Notes: generated by a model not told the origin, from the sequence alone. Positions 1-13,365 are shown, counted from the first letter of the stretch. The stretch: DNA of 64,000 nt from Lateolabrax maculatus (GCA_031216445.1 CM062207.1:3166501-3230500); one strand, 5' to 3'. Translations and numbers: made by a program.

Positions 1-449
1 TCTGTGGTGACTGCGTTGGATGACATGGGCACATTTGATGCAGAGGATCAATGTGTCACGTAGTCAAGACAAAAAAATGGATGTGGTTGCTTTGTGGCTC
101 CTTGAGTCAGAGAGGAAGTTTTTGAGTGGTCAAAAACATAAACCTACTGCCTGTTAGTCAGTTGGCAGCTCAAAGTGCCACATAGTATTAATCAAACAAA
201 CATTTATATGACTAGGCGTGTGAGGACAATCTTAACCTTATAAAGAAAAGTTTTCTTTATCAGCTTTTTAATATAATTTAAATGAAGTGCTTGATTCATA
301 TGTTAAAGGAAGGTTCATAAAACCTTAGTTTTGTCCTTACTAATAAAACAAGTGACCTCTTACAGTTGGTGGATGTTTGGGCGTACAATGCGTTCAGAGA
401 TCTAGGTTTGTGTCTCTTTTTCTACCAACAGTCAACATCGGTGTCTTTT

Positions 450-540
450 AACCGTGATACTAATATTCCCTAACCTTAACCAAGAAGTTTTAGGTTCCTT
501 AACCTTGGATGTGACCTTAACCATAGACATGGCAGAACAG
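450..540 (-). repeat. teleost interspersed repeat relic (AAACTTCTTGGTTAAGG type)
   Basis: The reverse complement reads AACCTAAAACTTCTTGGTTA then AGGTTAGGG, sharing its core with copies at 2335-2420, 8664-8730 and 24380-24440. Confidence 0.55.
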
Positions 541-1338
541 AAAAAGCTGTGATATGAGTCAAGTTGTTAAGAAAACACTGTTTGTACTCAGCCTGTTGAC
601 GATTATCTAAGAGAAATGGATGCTTAGCTCTGTCTCTTGAATGTAACTCTATTGCAGTTTAAATTTGCACTGACATCCATTGACGATATCTGCTGACGTT
701 CCCAGCTGTTTTGCACTTCTATCATTTGAGTTTGTGCATCTCTTTTATTCTCATCCAGGCTCTCCGATCAGAAACCTTTTCAAAGACTTTCATCTTTTTA
801 TCCTCGGTCCTTTACCAACCAAAACAGAAGGCCAGGGTTAGAGTCGAAGTGTTTCTGCGTGGTTACAGAGGCGACCGTCAGAACCACTTGGCTTGTATAC
901 TCACTATACCACTGGTATGAGTTGGTAGCTGACACACACATAAAAAATTAAGCATGGCCAAAACTTATCTGATTCATCGTCCCCTCCCTTCCTGGTGTTT
1001 TACCGCTGTCACTCATCGTCAGCCCTTCAGTGCTGAAGCACGTCCAGAATAAGCAAGCATTGGCCCATTCTGTCTTCTCATTGCTGTAGAAAGTAACTGT
1101 TCACCTCTTTGTTAATGTACAACCCTTGGCTGGATTCAGATTTTGGCTGCAGTTCGATTTCATAGACCACCTGCTGTTGGAAGTGGACTGGATATGTTGC
1201 AGATATTAATGAGACATCATAGTCTGGAAACAAAAGAGTATAACAAACAGTGAATGCAGCTGTGAGTTATGACCATGATAAATCATACCTTTTTAATGCT
1301 CTTTTAAGCAGCAGTTGACCTTATAATGGCCATCATGG

Positions 1339-1640
1339 ATGTGTAGGCTCATACGTGTGAAAACGCTTTCAACCAAGATGGCCGCCGCTGATGTGGAACG
1401 TTCTGTTGAAGCCGCTATCTTGTCAGTATTAAACAAACTGGACGGTATATTTTCCTTTAAAGAAGAACAAGTAACTGCACATAAAGCTTTTGTTGATAAG
1501 AAAGATGTTTGCCGTACTTTCAACAGGACACGTGTCATCGCTCTGATTAGTTGTTGGCGTCCGTCGATAACGCCCCTTGGAAATCGAAAATGAACAAGGA
1601 GGCTCCAGACTAATATGCATTTGCAAATTAGTCTGGCGAT
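1339..1640 (+). pseudogene. fragment of a transposon-borne RecQ-like helicase ORF with terminal hairpin
   Basis: From the ATG at 1378 the frame reads MAAADVERSVEAAILSVLNK, then SFKEEQVTAHKAFVDKKDV (to about 1509), which resembles the start of RecQ-like helicase ORFs I know from teleost interspersed repeats, just before the Walker A region. After KKDV the match ends abruptly, as in an internally deleted copy. At 1605-1636 a perfect 10-bp inverted repeat (CCAGACTAAT / ATTAGTCTGG) flanks a 12-nt loop. This is inferred to be a non-autonomous deletion derivative; transposon superfamily not determined. Confidence 0.55.
1605..1636. repeat. perfect 10-bp inverted repeat, 12-nt loop
   Basis: CCAGACTAAT and ATTAGTCTGG form a stem near the 3' end of the transposon fragment. 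Subterminal hairpins of this sort are common in mobile elements. Confidence 0.75.
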
Positions 1641-2249
1641 CATCTCCATCTCCTTAATCATTTCCTTGAATTCTTCTGTTGTATTATTTTATATTTGGGA
1701 AGTCTGTTTATTTGCCTGTTACATTTTGGTTTTGTAATTTGTGGTTCAAATTGCCTTGACAGCTAATGTTAAATTACCAAAGTAGACAGATTGTTTTTAT
1801 ATTTTTGATCCTTCCACTTCCTTCTGTTCCTACGGGAGTGGAGCTGATCTGATTCCCACGCATCGCAGCCAACTTCCTCTCATTACACCCCATGATGTCA
1901 TGTACTGGCACATTACCACTACAGATCCACATATATCACTCATATACACACAGAAACCAGGAATTCACAAACACAAACATATACAGGATGGACACACAGT
2001 CTAAACCACCAGATTCCTGATTCAGGGTCAGGGCTGCCTTCTGGTGAGGACACACAAGGACTTTGGTCAAATCTCATTCTGGACGTGTGTTTGTGTGTGT
2101 GTGTGGTGTGTCCAAATTGTATATTTGAAGTAGAAACCACTGCATAGCCAGAGAACTACATCATTTGTGTCTCAGAGACAGACCCACGCTGGACAGTTTA
2201 CTCAAGTTCAAATGGCAACTCCTGTCTTGACACACACACGGTACACTGG

Positions 2250-2460
2250 ACTAAATACTACACAAACGACCGCTGTAACAGACCTTTGTCGTCGTGGTAA
2301 CAATAATAAACCCGTGCTTAACGTTGTGAAACGGTCGTTTAGTTCGGTTTAGGGACCAAAACTACTTGGTTAGTTTTAGTAAAAGAACATGGTTTGGGTT
2401 AAAATGAGAACGTATGTGACAAATGTAACTGACGCACGTACGTAACTACGCCACGAACAC
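2250..2460 (+). repeat. teleost interspersed repeat relic (ACTACTTGGTTAG type)
   Basis: GGTTTAGGGACCAAAACTAC continues with TTGGTTAGTTTTAG and then GGTTTGGGTTAAAATG. I recognise this as a repeat common in teleost genomes. It shares its core with copies at 450-540, 8664-8730 and 24380-24440. Confidence 0.6.
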
Positions 2461-4039
2461 CTGGGTCAAAGTCCAGTGTTTGTGTGACTCGTCGACCCAC
2501 GCCGACTTCCTCCCTACGTGGACTTTTTCCGTCTTTATACTGCTTCACTTACTTTGCATGCCCTTATTCACACGGCCACAAGACGCCGCCTACGTTTTAA
2601 CCACCTTAACAAAATCGACCATGTTGTCGTTTCCTGTGTGTGTGAACGGGCTGTTCCTTTCACACACAAACACGCCAGAAATTGATCATGAATCATATAA
2701 ACAAAACGTGTGCGTAAAGGCCTGGTCACACCAGTATTTTAAACAGTGAAGGCAGAGGAAGCTATTTTGGCCTATAAGCTGTGTCGAACCATCCACTTTT
2801 ATTTAACCCTCCTCTGTCGGAGTATAAACTGCTCCACAAAAAAAGGATGGTTCGCAGACGGTTATGAGACAGAGAGAAATATGTTTTTGGAGCTAACCAG
2901 CTTGCCAAGTGACCCTGTCCCTTGTTTCTGCATGGAAACTGTATTTTCTGACTATGTATAATTTGTATTTTATTTTAATGTGTTAATCTACACATTTTTA
3001 TTTTAATTTCCAATTCCTTACTAATGTTTCTAAATATCTTAAATGCATTTTTCTTTGCTTTGTGGACACCACTTGGAAGCGCATCTGTGTTTGAAAGGTG
3101 CTGTACACATCGCCTTTCCCATCAGTGTAGCCAGACAAACTCTTTCGTAAACAAACACATGTAGCATGTACGCTCCAGTACACATCGGCGCAACTCTCTG
3201 ATGTGCTACAAAGACTTATTATCCACAGAACACATCCGCACACACACAGTACAGAAGGGAGAGTCATAGAGAGGAGGTGTTGGGTCAGTGAATCAGTCGT
3301 TTCGACAGTAGAAACCGGTTTCCCCTCGCCCTGCAAATCTGATCGATGAGAGACGTGAATTTTTGACTCACATTGTAAGATTAAGATCTTTAACAAAGAC
3401 ATAGTTGTTCTTTAAGCTTTCCCTCTCTTCCCCTCATTTCGTTTTAGATATAGCAGGGGCAGTGTCAGCAGCGCACACACATTTCGGACAGCTGTATAAA
3501 CGAGGTTGAGGCGTGTCAGAGTGTGTGTGTGTATTCTGCGGCCGTCATGGCAGACTGTGTCACTGAGGCGAGAGGTTAAGAAAACTACCCAACTATGTAA
3601 CTGACTGCAACCCACGGGGTAGAATAGAAAAGAATAGTATAGAAATGGGCATGTAAAGGAACTAGTGAGAAAACTGTAACACGAGGACGGAAATAAGTGT
3701 ATAAAATAAAAATAAGAATAGAAATACAAACTATACAAGAGCAATTAAACAAAAAAATAACAGGGCAAGATAGACGTAGCGTTTAATTAGCAGCAGCAAA
3801 GTACAGTATCTGTAAACAGAGTACACCAGAATAATATCTAATATATAATTAACTTAAGATACTTAGTGTTTGTCTGTGTTCATATAGAAATATAACAGTA
3901 GTTCAGCTTTTTGAATTCATGCTAAAATCACATATCTGCTTTCACAAAATCCTTTGATCTACTTTTCTTTCTTATAATAACTTCAAACGTCTTTCTGTAA
4001 AAACGTCTTTCCTTATTGCCGAAAACCGAGTCTCAACCC

Positions 4040-4113
4040 TGAACTAAATGGTTAACGTTGTGGGGACCTGACTTTTGTCCGCAGATGGTAGTTAAGTCCC
4101 TATATAGAATTTT

Positions 4114-4151
<38 letters not shown>
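4040..4151 (+). repeat. GTGGGGACC-type repeat relic ending in a (CA)17 microsatellite
   Basis: GTTGTGGGGACCTGACTTTT leads into a pure CA tract at 4118-4151. I recall this class of GTGGGGACC repeat with a CA tail from teleosts. Confidence 0.5.
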
Positions 4152-4155
<4 letters not shown>

Positions 4156-4320
4156 TTCAGAAGCCACCCAGGTCGGCTTATTGTAAAGTTAAAATCAACA
4201 GAAAGAGATTTTTCCATTTAAAAATTTATGGACGACTCTCAGCCACATATATCACTGTACGAGTGTGTGTGTTCATCATACAGGCAGAAAGGAAGCAGAG
4301 AGAGAGAAAGTGTGTGTGGG

Positions 4321-4343
4321 TGTGTGTGTGTGTGTGTGTGTGT
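4321..4343. repeat. (TG)n microsatellite
   Basis: A pure TG tract, followed by a G run. Confidence 0.9.
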
Positions 4344-4389
4344 TGGGGGTCAGTGAACAGAGTGACCCTGAAAAGTGTTGAACAATAAA

Positions 4390-4640
4390 TGTTACTCAGC
4401 ATTTACTGTTTCCCCTTTCACTCCAACCACCATTGTTTCTTCGTACCTTCCTCCTTTTCCTTTCTAACTCTTTCATTTCCTCTTCTCTTACTTTTTTTGC
4501 TCCACTCATCTTGCCATCTTCCATGTCTTTCTTTCTTTCTTTCTTCCTTTTCTTTTCTGTTTTTATCCCTTGTCCTTTGTTTTAATCCCATCCTCTTTCG
4601 GCTGCTTCTCTGTTTTTTCTTTCACTGCTGTTTTCTTTAC
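4390..4640 (+). repeat. pyrimidine-rich tract
   Basis: About 250 bp of almost only C and T on the plus strand. The open frame across it encodes a low-complexity Leu/Phe/Ser string and is not a gene. Confidence 0.8.
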
Positions 4641-4667
4641 ATATAACCATGCTCAGAGCCTGGATGG

Positions 4668-4668
<1 letters not shown>

Positions 4669-4712
<44 letters not shown>

Positions 4713-4746
4713 CGAGCAATTATGTGTCTATGTATAATGCTGGCAG

Positions 4747-4795
<49 letters not shown>
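4669..4795. repeat. two (TG)n microsatellites, 4669-4706 and 4753-4795
   Basis: Two long pure TG tracts in the same orientation separated by 46 bp. Confidence 0.95.
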
Positions 4796-4796
<1 letters not shown>

Positions 4797-6518
4797 TCCA
4801 TACAAATAACATTTTTTTGTTTTTCGTAAAACAAAAAACCCATCAAGCAACTGTGTGACCTCTCGCATCCACATGCAGTCAACACACACGTACAGTATAG
4901 ATGTAGATACACACACTTCACACAATCTTCAAACAGGCCTCACACACAGTTTTCACCCGCACCCCCACGATGTCACCGATGCTGAGATGCTATCTCACGT
5001 GTTACTGTCAACCGTGGAGATACAATCTTGGCATCACCACTTCCTCTCTCTGCACCGCCTGTATGTACAACTCGAGTGCTGTGCAGGTGTGTCTTGCCGG
5101 TCGGTGTATTCTGACAGTATCTGTAGTTTGTAGATGTCTGCGACAAGCGGCGTCGCTGAAAATCGTGTTTGGGCCCGTGCAAACATGTACTTTAAAGCGT
5201 TCCTGTTCAAAGGTGCGAAATATGGGAGGAGGGAATGGAAATTCATACAAGTAGCACCTGCGGCAGAGGAAACTGCGTCTGAAATGTAACGTCTTAGAAA
5301 AGGAGGTGTAAAATCTGCACTGTATTATATATTTCCTCGCATACAGCCTTCTTCTTGCGGGACAAACCTACCTTCAGTCTCGATTAGATCAGTCTTATAG
5401 ATGCAACAGTCTAACAGATGCGACAGTGTACAGTATTAAAGCCAACATGCGTAAAATCTTATAGTTTTTAAATTGTTCTGACAGATATTTTTGTTTGTAG
5501 AAAATTGAGGCGGTAGTGGTGCAGGGTTTGTGGTCCCAGTGGTTCCCCCCACAGATCCCCCTCGCATCTGTGGATGGCGCCAGAGTAAGACAGTTTCAAG
5601 TCCCGCACATAGTGGTTTTAAGATACAACAGTTTCTTATCTAAATGTACAAAAAGTGCATCAAACCCCCTTTATCATAAGATCTTCAGATTGCTATTGTA
5701 ATATATTTTTGGAATAATGGATTACATTATCTGAAAATAACACGACCACATCAGCTTTTATTACATTTGTGGCTTAATAAAAAGTATTGTAACATGTCAT
5801 GCTATGTCTTTGCATAGGCTCCTCTCTCTCTTTGGAGGGTATGAGCCTGCTTCTGTTCAAAGTGTGAGGGTCAGGCGAAGAGTGAACAGAGATCTCAGCC
5901 TCTGATACACACAAGACAACCAGGACAACAGATAGAAAACACATGTGGGAGGAACTGGGTGTGTAATAACAGAGGACAAAGTGTGGGTCGCACTCTTTAA
6001 GTTGCTTATAAGACAAAAAGTGTGTTAAAGCACAGAGATTTGATATTTGTAATCTCTGTATCATAGGCATTTACATACACTTTACTCCCAAATTGACCTT
6101 TAGTCTAATTCTTGGACTTTATTGTTTAGAATAAGATTCAGTACGTGGATATACAGCACTTTTGGCTGTTAACCATTTTCTATTTACATGTTACATGAAT
6201 ATATATTATTTCATACGTTTAGACACTATTTTCAGATTAGTACGTAAATGGTTTCTGATGAGGTTCCACAAAAGTATGCAGGAACATATTTCATTATTGT
6301 TAGATCATATTTTTTTCCATTGCCTAAATGCTGTTTCAGATGCTCTTTCCATTGAATACTTGTAATTTTGTGGCATATATTGGCATGAAAAGCAATGAAG
6401 TGGAATTTTAAATACAAAGAAACTGTATTAAATATCGGCTGTTGGCGGCGTCGGTCCAAAGCCATCAGTGTTGGCCTTCAAAATCCCACAAGAGATCTGC
6501 TGAGACAGAGAGAGTAAG

Positions 6519-8075
6519 GGATCTGTGTCTCATTCCAGGTATTAGCCATGCCTGAGATTAGAGGGAATCCTCAGCCAGCCGCTGTGGTTTTGGATCAGAC
6601 TATATCCTGGAATAGAATACAGTGATACTGGCGTTGTTGTAGCCCAGACAGATTTACTTTGAGGGCAGAAAACTATTCTTGTCTTCAAACTACCCGCGTC
6701 CAGCCACTGTTTCAACCGACATTTCAACCAACATTTTTGTGATTTTATCCCCCACAGGCAAAGTTTCACCATCATATGTTTGGTGGCTGGCGGTGATTTC
6801 CTCTGCTTTCTTACTCTGACCTGCAATCAGACGTCTTTTGTGCACTTTGTCTTCATTGGAAGAAAAGATGGACAGACAAAAACAAAAAAAAAACAAATCT
6901 GAGAAAAAGAGAGACAAGCCAGAGGGAATCCTCAGCCAGCCGCTGTGGTATTTGGATCAGGCTATATCCTGGAATACAATACAGGAACATTAGCTGTTAT
7001 AGAGCCCAGAGAGCCTTATAATGAGGGCAGAAAAACAAACCTTTTTAATTTCAGACCAGAATAGTGTCCCTAATGTAACAGCCGCTTAGATTTTTGCAAA
7101 AGACCAAAACCTTGGAAGTAATTATTGGTAGAGATAAGAAATCAAGATTTTACAACTGATTGCTGATTGTAATTTCCTCTTCTGTGCTCCAGTTGGCTCT
7201 TTTCTTACAAAACTCCATCGGTGGCCTGCTGTTAAAAAGAGCCTGATCTGTGCTTCTCTTCCAGGTATTAATCAGCATCAGACCCCCAGATCAAGACATA
7301 ATATTGGCTCGGTTTATATCCTGGAATACAGTACAGAAACGTTACCCCTGGTACAGTCCAGAGAGCCTCATGCTGAGAGCAGAAAAAGGCACACAAAGTA
7401 AAATTTAATCATGGGTCTTTGGTTTTAGACGCTTGACTCAGCTAGTCCTCGCAACCTGACATTTTCATTAGTTTACCCACCAACTTTAAGGCATTAAAAC
7501 CCTAAAAAAACTGTGAAGTGCTTGGTCCTTTTAGGTATAAAAGCGCTATATAAAAGCAGTCCATATACCATTTATCAGTGTTGGGGATAACACACTTAAC
7601 CCCAGATGGGAAAATACATTCTTTAGATGGCTCATTTACATTGATCATCTTTAAACTGTTGTGTGAAATATAATATATATTCCTACTGTATAATCTTAAA
7701 ATAAGTAGCACAAGCTTTAGGGTGTAGCACAAATTTAATCAAATAGTTATATTACCTTTCAGTAGCCAGTTAAGTAATTCACTACTTTTAAGAACAACAA
7801 ACTTTAGTAGAAATAATGCGTAATAAATTCCTTGTGCATCCATCAAACACAGAGATGGGTTCGTGCAGTGGTTATTTTTTTATCTCCCTCTGGTCGGCTC
7901 GGCTCCTCGGCTACAGGACGTCAGAACAAATCGCCTGCGAGTTACAGATGTGCGTTTGATTCCAGGTATTAGTCCTAGCTGACACTTGAGGGATCAACCG
8001 CTGTGTGGTTTTGGAATCGGGTTAAATCCCAGAACACAATACGTCAATATTAGCTGTGACGAAGCCCAAAGAGCT
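6519..8075 (+). repeat. degenerate repeat, four copies with about 355-bp periodicity
   Basis: Copies lie at about 6519-6672, 6921-7036, 7244-7388 and 7946-8075. Shared strings include TTCCAGGTATTA, GGGAATCCTCAGCCAGCCGC, TATATCCTGGAATA, AGCCCAGAGAGCC and GAGGGCAGAAAA. The TATATCCTGG cores (in copy 4 degenerate, TAAATCCCAGAACA) start near 6600, 6961, 7317 and 8023: spacings of 361, 356 and 706 bp, the last being twice the unit. No frame is conserved between copies, so they are not duplicated exons. Confidence 0.65.
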
Positions 8076-8144
8076 GTATTTTTGAAACGTAAGATAATTC
8101 GATTTGACCACTGGCTCCGTGCTGCGATTCGCAAAATGAATAAA

Positions 8145-8149
<5 letters not shown>

Positions 8150-8190
<41 letters not shown>
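8150..8190. repeat. (GA)20 microsatellite
   Basis: A pure GA tract of 41 bp. Confidence 0.95.
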
Positions 8191-8194
<4 letters not shown>

Positions 8195-8649
8195 TTCACT
8201 TGTTATCCATTCCTTATTTCTCTTCCTGTCCTCATCTGGACAGATCTATTTAGATTTTATAGGTGAGAGAGTTGGTCTTTTGTTGTTTTTTTAATTTTTT
8301 ACAGCTAAACCTTCATCTCGATCGCGTGTGTTATTCTTTCTCTCTTCTGCTGGTTGTTTTTGTCTCTTTTCCTTTCTCTTTTTCCCACAAATCATCGTTG
8401 TCTCCATCACCTTTGTTGTTTGTTACTCCCATTTCTGTCCCTGACGTACTCTCTTTCATCTCTCTCAGTTTCTCGCTCTTTCGCCTCTTCTGCTTTTTCT
8501 TGACCCTCGGGCTCTTCACCCTTCTTTCTCTGGTTGTCTCCATCTTTTCTCCTTGTCCTCTCCCCCTCTGTTATCATTCCCTGTTTCTTCCTCTCTAATC
8601 TCTTTCTTATTCTCCAAAATTAAACAAAAAAGTGTGTGTTTTCTGATCC

Positions 8650-8800
8650 GACAGTGCTGTTGTTAAGGTTTGGTTAGGTTCAGACACTAAAACTTCTTGG
8701 TTAGGGTCAGGAAAAGAAGAAGAAAGAACTGTTTTGTAGCCTAGTGGTTGGGGAGAGCGAATGGTGATCTCTCGAATGAAAGTCATAATTATATATGTCG
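8650..8800 (+). repeat. interspersed repeat relic followed by a tRNA-like SINE head
   Basis: GGTTAGGTTCAGACACTAAA then CTTCTTGGTTAGGGTCAGG (8668-8708) belongs to the same family as 2335-2420. It is followed by TAGCCTAGTGGTTGGGGAG (about 8738), which resembles an RNA polymerase III A box, and a weak B-box-like CTCGAATGAAAG. The SINE part is tentative. Confidence 0.45.
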
Positions 8801-10088
8801 TTATTGTGAATTTGCTGAAACTGATGCTGTGGGAGGACAGCCTGCTGCGCCCGGTGACCCACCAGCTGACAAATCAGTGAAGTTAGTTATGTGTCAGTGT
8901 TTGGTCGCCGTTGCCGTTCACTCGGTTGCTGTGTTCTGTGATTAATGAGCTGCATTGTCACTGCAGTGCCGTGAGCTGCCCGACGACGCTAATATCTGCA
9001 CGCGCCTGTTAATGAAATGTGTGCATGTGTGAGACGGAGATGTGTGTGCGTGGAGACAAGTTCCCTTTTCTATAGAATGACATCAGCTTGTTTTGGGTGG
9101 TGGCGCGTCCGTACACTCGGCGACCGTTGCTACGGTCATCTGCTTTGTCCGTGTGTGCATGTGAAAGAGACGGGGGGGATAAACAGAGCTGCATCAGGAG
9201 TTTGTTATTTTTTGCAAGTGCATTAGTGTTTGTGCGTGTTTATGTTGGTATGAAGATACTGCAGTGTACACAAAGTGTTGAGAGTGGACGTGCAAATTAT
9301 GAAACAAACGTCCCCTAAAATAGTTTTAAAAACAGCGTAAATCCACAGGGGGCCCCTTAAAGGAATAGTTTGTCATATTTAATGGACTTATACAAGAGTC
9401 TTATCAATCTTCTCATCTAGGAGCATATTCCTATTAATAGGACCTCAGGAGTCTGTACATCACTGATTTTTATTCCTTTTCCTTTACAATAAGTCAGGCC
9501 ACTTAAATGCACTGAAACACTGGAATTAAGTGGTTTAATCCCTTTAATCTGTTAAGAGACGTTTTTTAAAGAGAGTCTGAAGAGTTTAGAGGAACACAGT
9601 GTTTTTGCTGTCTATGTTTTTTCACCCTAAACAGCCACACTGACCGTACAGATGTTAGCTGTAACTGTAGCTTTATGTGACATCTCAGAGCTCACCAGAA
9701 ACTCCAGTTCTTTGTGTTATTTTCCTCCAGTTTCCCACCCTTCCCTCTGGTCTCTGTGCGCTGAAACAGAGTCATACACAGCTTCAGGATCAGTTGTAGA
9801 CGTATCTTACTTGGCACAGACACTGGAAACAGCCTGGGTCAAAAAGTAAATCTTAAGTGACTGGCTCCTGTCTCTCGGTCTTTGGTTTGTTAATACACGT
9901 GTTGCGTTTATATCTTCTGCGTGTCCTCCTTTTATTTTTAATGGCAGCTTCCCTCCAAGGGACTGTAAAGTTAAAGTGAAACGATAGACCTTCCAGCACC
10001 TCATAATTTGATTCTGATTTACATTTTAAAACTGGCTTTGTTTGAAGTTAAAGGACCAAATAATGTTTATTTTTTTATTTTTGCAGGA

Positions 10089-10227
10089 GTGTGTGTGTGT
10101 GTGTGTGTGTGTGTATGGGATGTGGGTTGTCTTTGCTAAATATTGTAGTTGAGTGTCAATGTGATAAAACATCTCTTAGCACAGCATTGAAACTTATAAC
10201 ACATAGTCAACATCACTACTCAATCTT

Positions 10228-10296
<69 letters not shown>

Positions 10297-10426
10297 CATA
10301 CGCACACACACACAGAACTAGGCCTCAATGTGTCATATTTTTTACACGTACACACTTCACACACTTGAACACTTACTCACACAAGGGCACAAATGTATTC
10401 ACATGTAGGCCCAAACTCTGGGTTCT

Positions 10427-10457
<31 letters not shown>
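10089..10457. repeat. microsatellite cluster: (GT)n, (CT)n(CA)n, (CA)n
   Basis: (GT) at 10089-10114, compound (CT)(CA) with AACA interruptions at 10227-10314, and (CA) at 10430-10457. Confidence 0.95.
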
Positions 10458-13353
10458 GCTGGCCCTTTTGTCACTTACAGATTGTATTATGCAGAATGCA
10501 TACACACATTTAAACACTCACATGTGCACACACGCCCACTTGCAGACCACAGAATGATAATTTGAAAAATACAAAACCAGAAAAATCTTCTCAGCAAGGG
10601 ATTGATTTTTTCTATCTTTAATCCTCTTTCTTCCATTTTTCTTTTCGTTGCCGTTTTCTCAGCAGTCGTAATTAAAAACACCTGGATCTCTCCATCTCTC
10701 TTCTGTCCTCTATCCTTCCTTTCTGCCCTCGCTCCCATACTGCCCCTTCTCCAAAAATCTCTTCCTCGAAACAAGGCTCTGGTCCTGCAGCCATTCTCAG
10801 GCTCTGAACACGTCTTTGAAATGATAATGATAAGAAAAGGGTTTCATTCTGTTGGTTTTGAGCAAACTGGTGAGGTTTTAAAGTAAATTTAGGCTCTTCT
10901 GCTTTGTTACTGAGAGACTGTTGATTAACTACTGATTGATTAAAACTGTAAAAATGTCCACAGTCGTTACCAGCTGTGGTGCAGAGAATGATTCTCTTAC
11001 CCAACATGCATCTGAAACCGCTGCAAACCGCAAGGCAAGATGCCTAATCCATTTAACATGAATTTTAAAAACAGTTCCCGGTTTTGTGTCCTTGTGGGCC
11101 TTGATTGGCGCCTTGCTGCGACGCAACACACGTGAAAATATATAGGACATGTTTCTGTCTTCCAGCCACAAACAACAACGCAAGTCAGAGAGCCAAGGCA
11201 ACTTTGGACACCGAGTGTGTTGTGTGAATTTCGAATGCAACTTGCAGTTTTTGGTGCATTTCAGTTGCAACCTTTTTTTAAGGTTACAGCTCTGATACAA
11301 CGAGCCATTGGGTCATCGTGTAGCAATCAACGAGCATATATAGTTTTTGCAGTGTGTCCACCACCTATTCAGCCAAGCGAGCATATTGAATCAGCAGCGC
11401 AAGCAGTCAGTGAAAGAGGGCCGTCATCTTACTGCCTGGTGATTTCACCCATCCGCCTTTTCTTTTCTTACGCCACAATCTGGAGACAAAGTGCAAAAAA
11501 TCTTTCACCACAGGTTCTGTCTGGTGGTAGGGTTGTTAATCGGAAAGAGCTGGAGCATAAATCAACGTGATGATGTGAAGATGTTGTGACGGACCTGCTG
11601 TGGTTCTGTTTCTGACACTTTTGTTATTTGTCACCAACCTGATGAGTGGGACACACAACAAAATGTATAGATTTCTCACCACACTTTACACGAACATGTT
11701 CGTATTGCGGCACATGTGATCAGGTGGAAATGCTGCCGTTGACCAATGACGGACCGGGAAGCATTTTTACCCAAACTTAAATGTCAGATGCCGCTTGAGG
11801 GACCTCATGGCTCAAGAAAATAAATTCACTTTTGGGTTTTACAACTCAAAACTGGATCACTTGGTTGATTTGAGGATTGAACTAAACTCCCTTAAGAGTT
11901 TGAGACATTTACACCCCCCCCCAAAAAAAAAGCTGGCGCAAGATGTCAATAATCAGTTACAGGACATTGTTTGTGCCTTGACTGCATGAATAATCTTTGC
12001 AGAGTTAGAATATAAATTTGCATGATGTTAATATGCACTGACTCATATCTGGTAAACTGTTATATAACTTTGCATTGTGTTATTTAGCATCTGGTAACCT
12101 TTGGCTGTCCTTCTGAGTCAAGCGGGGAATCCAAGTCACCGGAGGCAGAGATGGAAAGTGTGTTTTATATCACAAATGCAAAAGGAACAACCTTGTTTAT
12201 TTCTGAGTTCCCATTAAAACTCGACCTTTTTAGGTGCGTGACAAAAGGTTTTCTCAGGACGCCCGAGCGCACACAAAGCATCCAGCGGTTGTTTTCGCAA
12301 TGTGTCAGAGCACAGGATGCACCCATTCTTGGTGTGTGTTTTCCAGACAGTGACAAATGAGCTTTTGATTGAATTCATCAACATCATGGCATCTGGATGA
12401 AAGATGATGAGATGGAGGGAAGGAGACAGAGGAGGACCACGGGAGTGAAAAGAGGAGGGGAGACGAAGGAGGAGGCGGATGGGGGGAGTCCAATCTCTGA
12501 AGGAATGGGATGTTGAACGCTTAAAGATGGAGATGCAGACAAGGACGGAAAAAGGATAGAGATACAATAAACACATCAATTTACAATCCCATAATTAATC
12601 ACTTACTGTGTGTCACTATCCCCTTAATTAAACGCCGCTGTTGATTCGTCGATGGTGTGATCAAACTGAGTATCGACTCTCTGACCTCCTCGTGACTCGC
12701 CTCGGTTCCTCTGTGTTTGTGCAGCTTTAAGCTTAAGTGTTTGCAAGGGAGTGAAAGCTCCCGTTCTGTCACAACTGTTTTGCAACTGACTTTGGGGTTT
12801 TGGTTGAGGAAAAGATGACCTCACGTATCGAATATGCATCCAGTAGTCGAGCGCGTTGCGCCTTTCAACATGATTTAAAGTCGGTCAATTCTGAGTTCAA
12901 AGTGGCTTTGTTTAGTTAATTGCATTAAATAGGATGAGCTTTTGATGCCCAGGGGAAATTAGGTCAAAGAATGCAGATGGAGTTCAAAGAGACAAGAGAA
13001 GAACAGTAGATGATGAGGAATATAAATTAAAAGTTCATTAAGAATAGCACAGATGGAGGCTGATGGAGAGCATGTTTACTGCCATGTGTTTGTTCTGTAC
13101 TAATGAAAGATGGATCATTAGAGCATTCATTTGTTTATGTGTTTACCCTGTTTAATATTCCCAACAACCGATATCATTACTGTTACACATTGGTTTTCAT
13201 AATAATAGAGTATTTTTGGAGAAGCTGAATTTGACTGTTTTTCTGGTTTTTTTTTTCTAGTCGGTGCAGCCAAGTTAAAACCACACTCTGAGATTACATA
13301 TGCTGCCGTATTGGAGACTTACATCGACACAAATGCTTTGGTTGCACAGGCCA

Positions 13354-13365
13354 GTCCCCTGCTGG
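13354..13365 (-). promoter_or_regulatory. CTCF-like motif CCAGCAGGGGAC, downstream region
   Basis: The minus strand matches the CTCF core at 11 of 12 positions. It lies in a non-repetitive stretch about 20 kb beyond the probable 3' end of cyp26b1. Confidence 0.3.

Larger units (their letters stand above)
1..4040. other. non-coding stretch downstream of cyp26b1, distal part
   Basis: Apart from the repeat relics at 450-540, 1339-1640 and 2250-2460 I see only ordinary, moderately AT-rich sequence. Short open frames here (for example 2998-3402 and 3412-3744, minus) have no recognisable similarity. Confidence 0.6.

Noticed and set aside
5510..5600. tRNA-like sequence (GTAGTGGTGCAGG ... TTTCAAGTCCC)
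   Set aside because: Box spacing and body do not fit a SINE convincingly.
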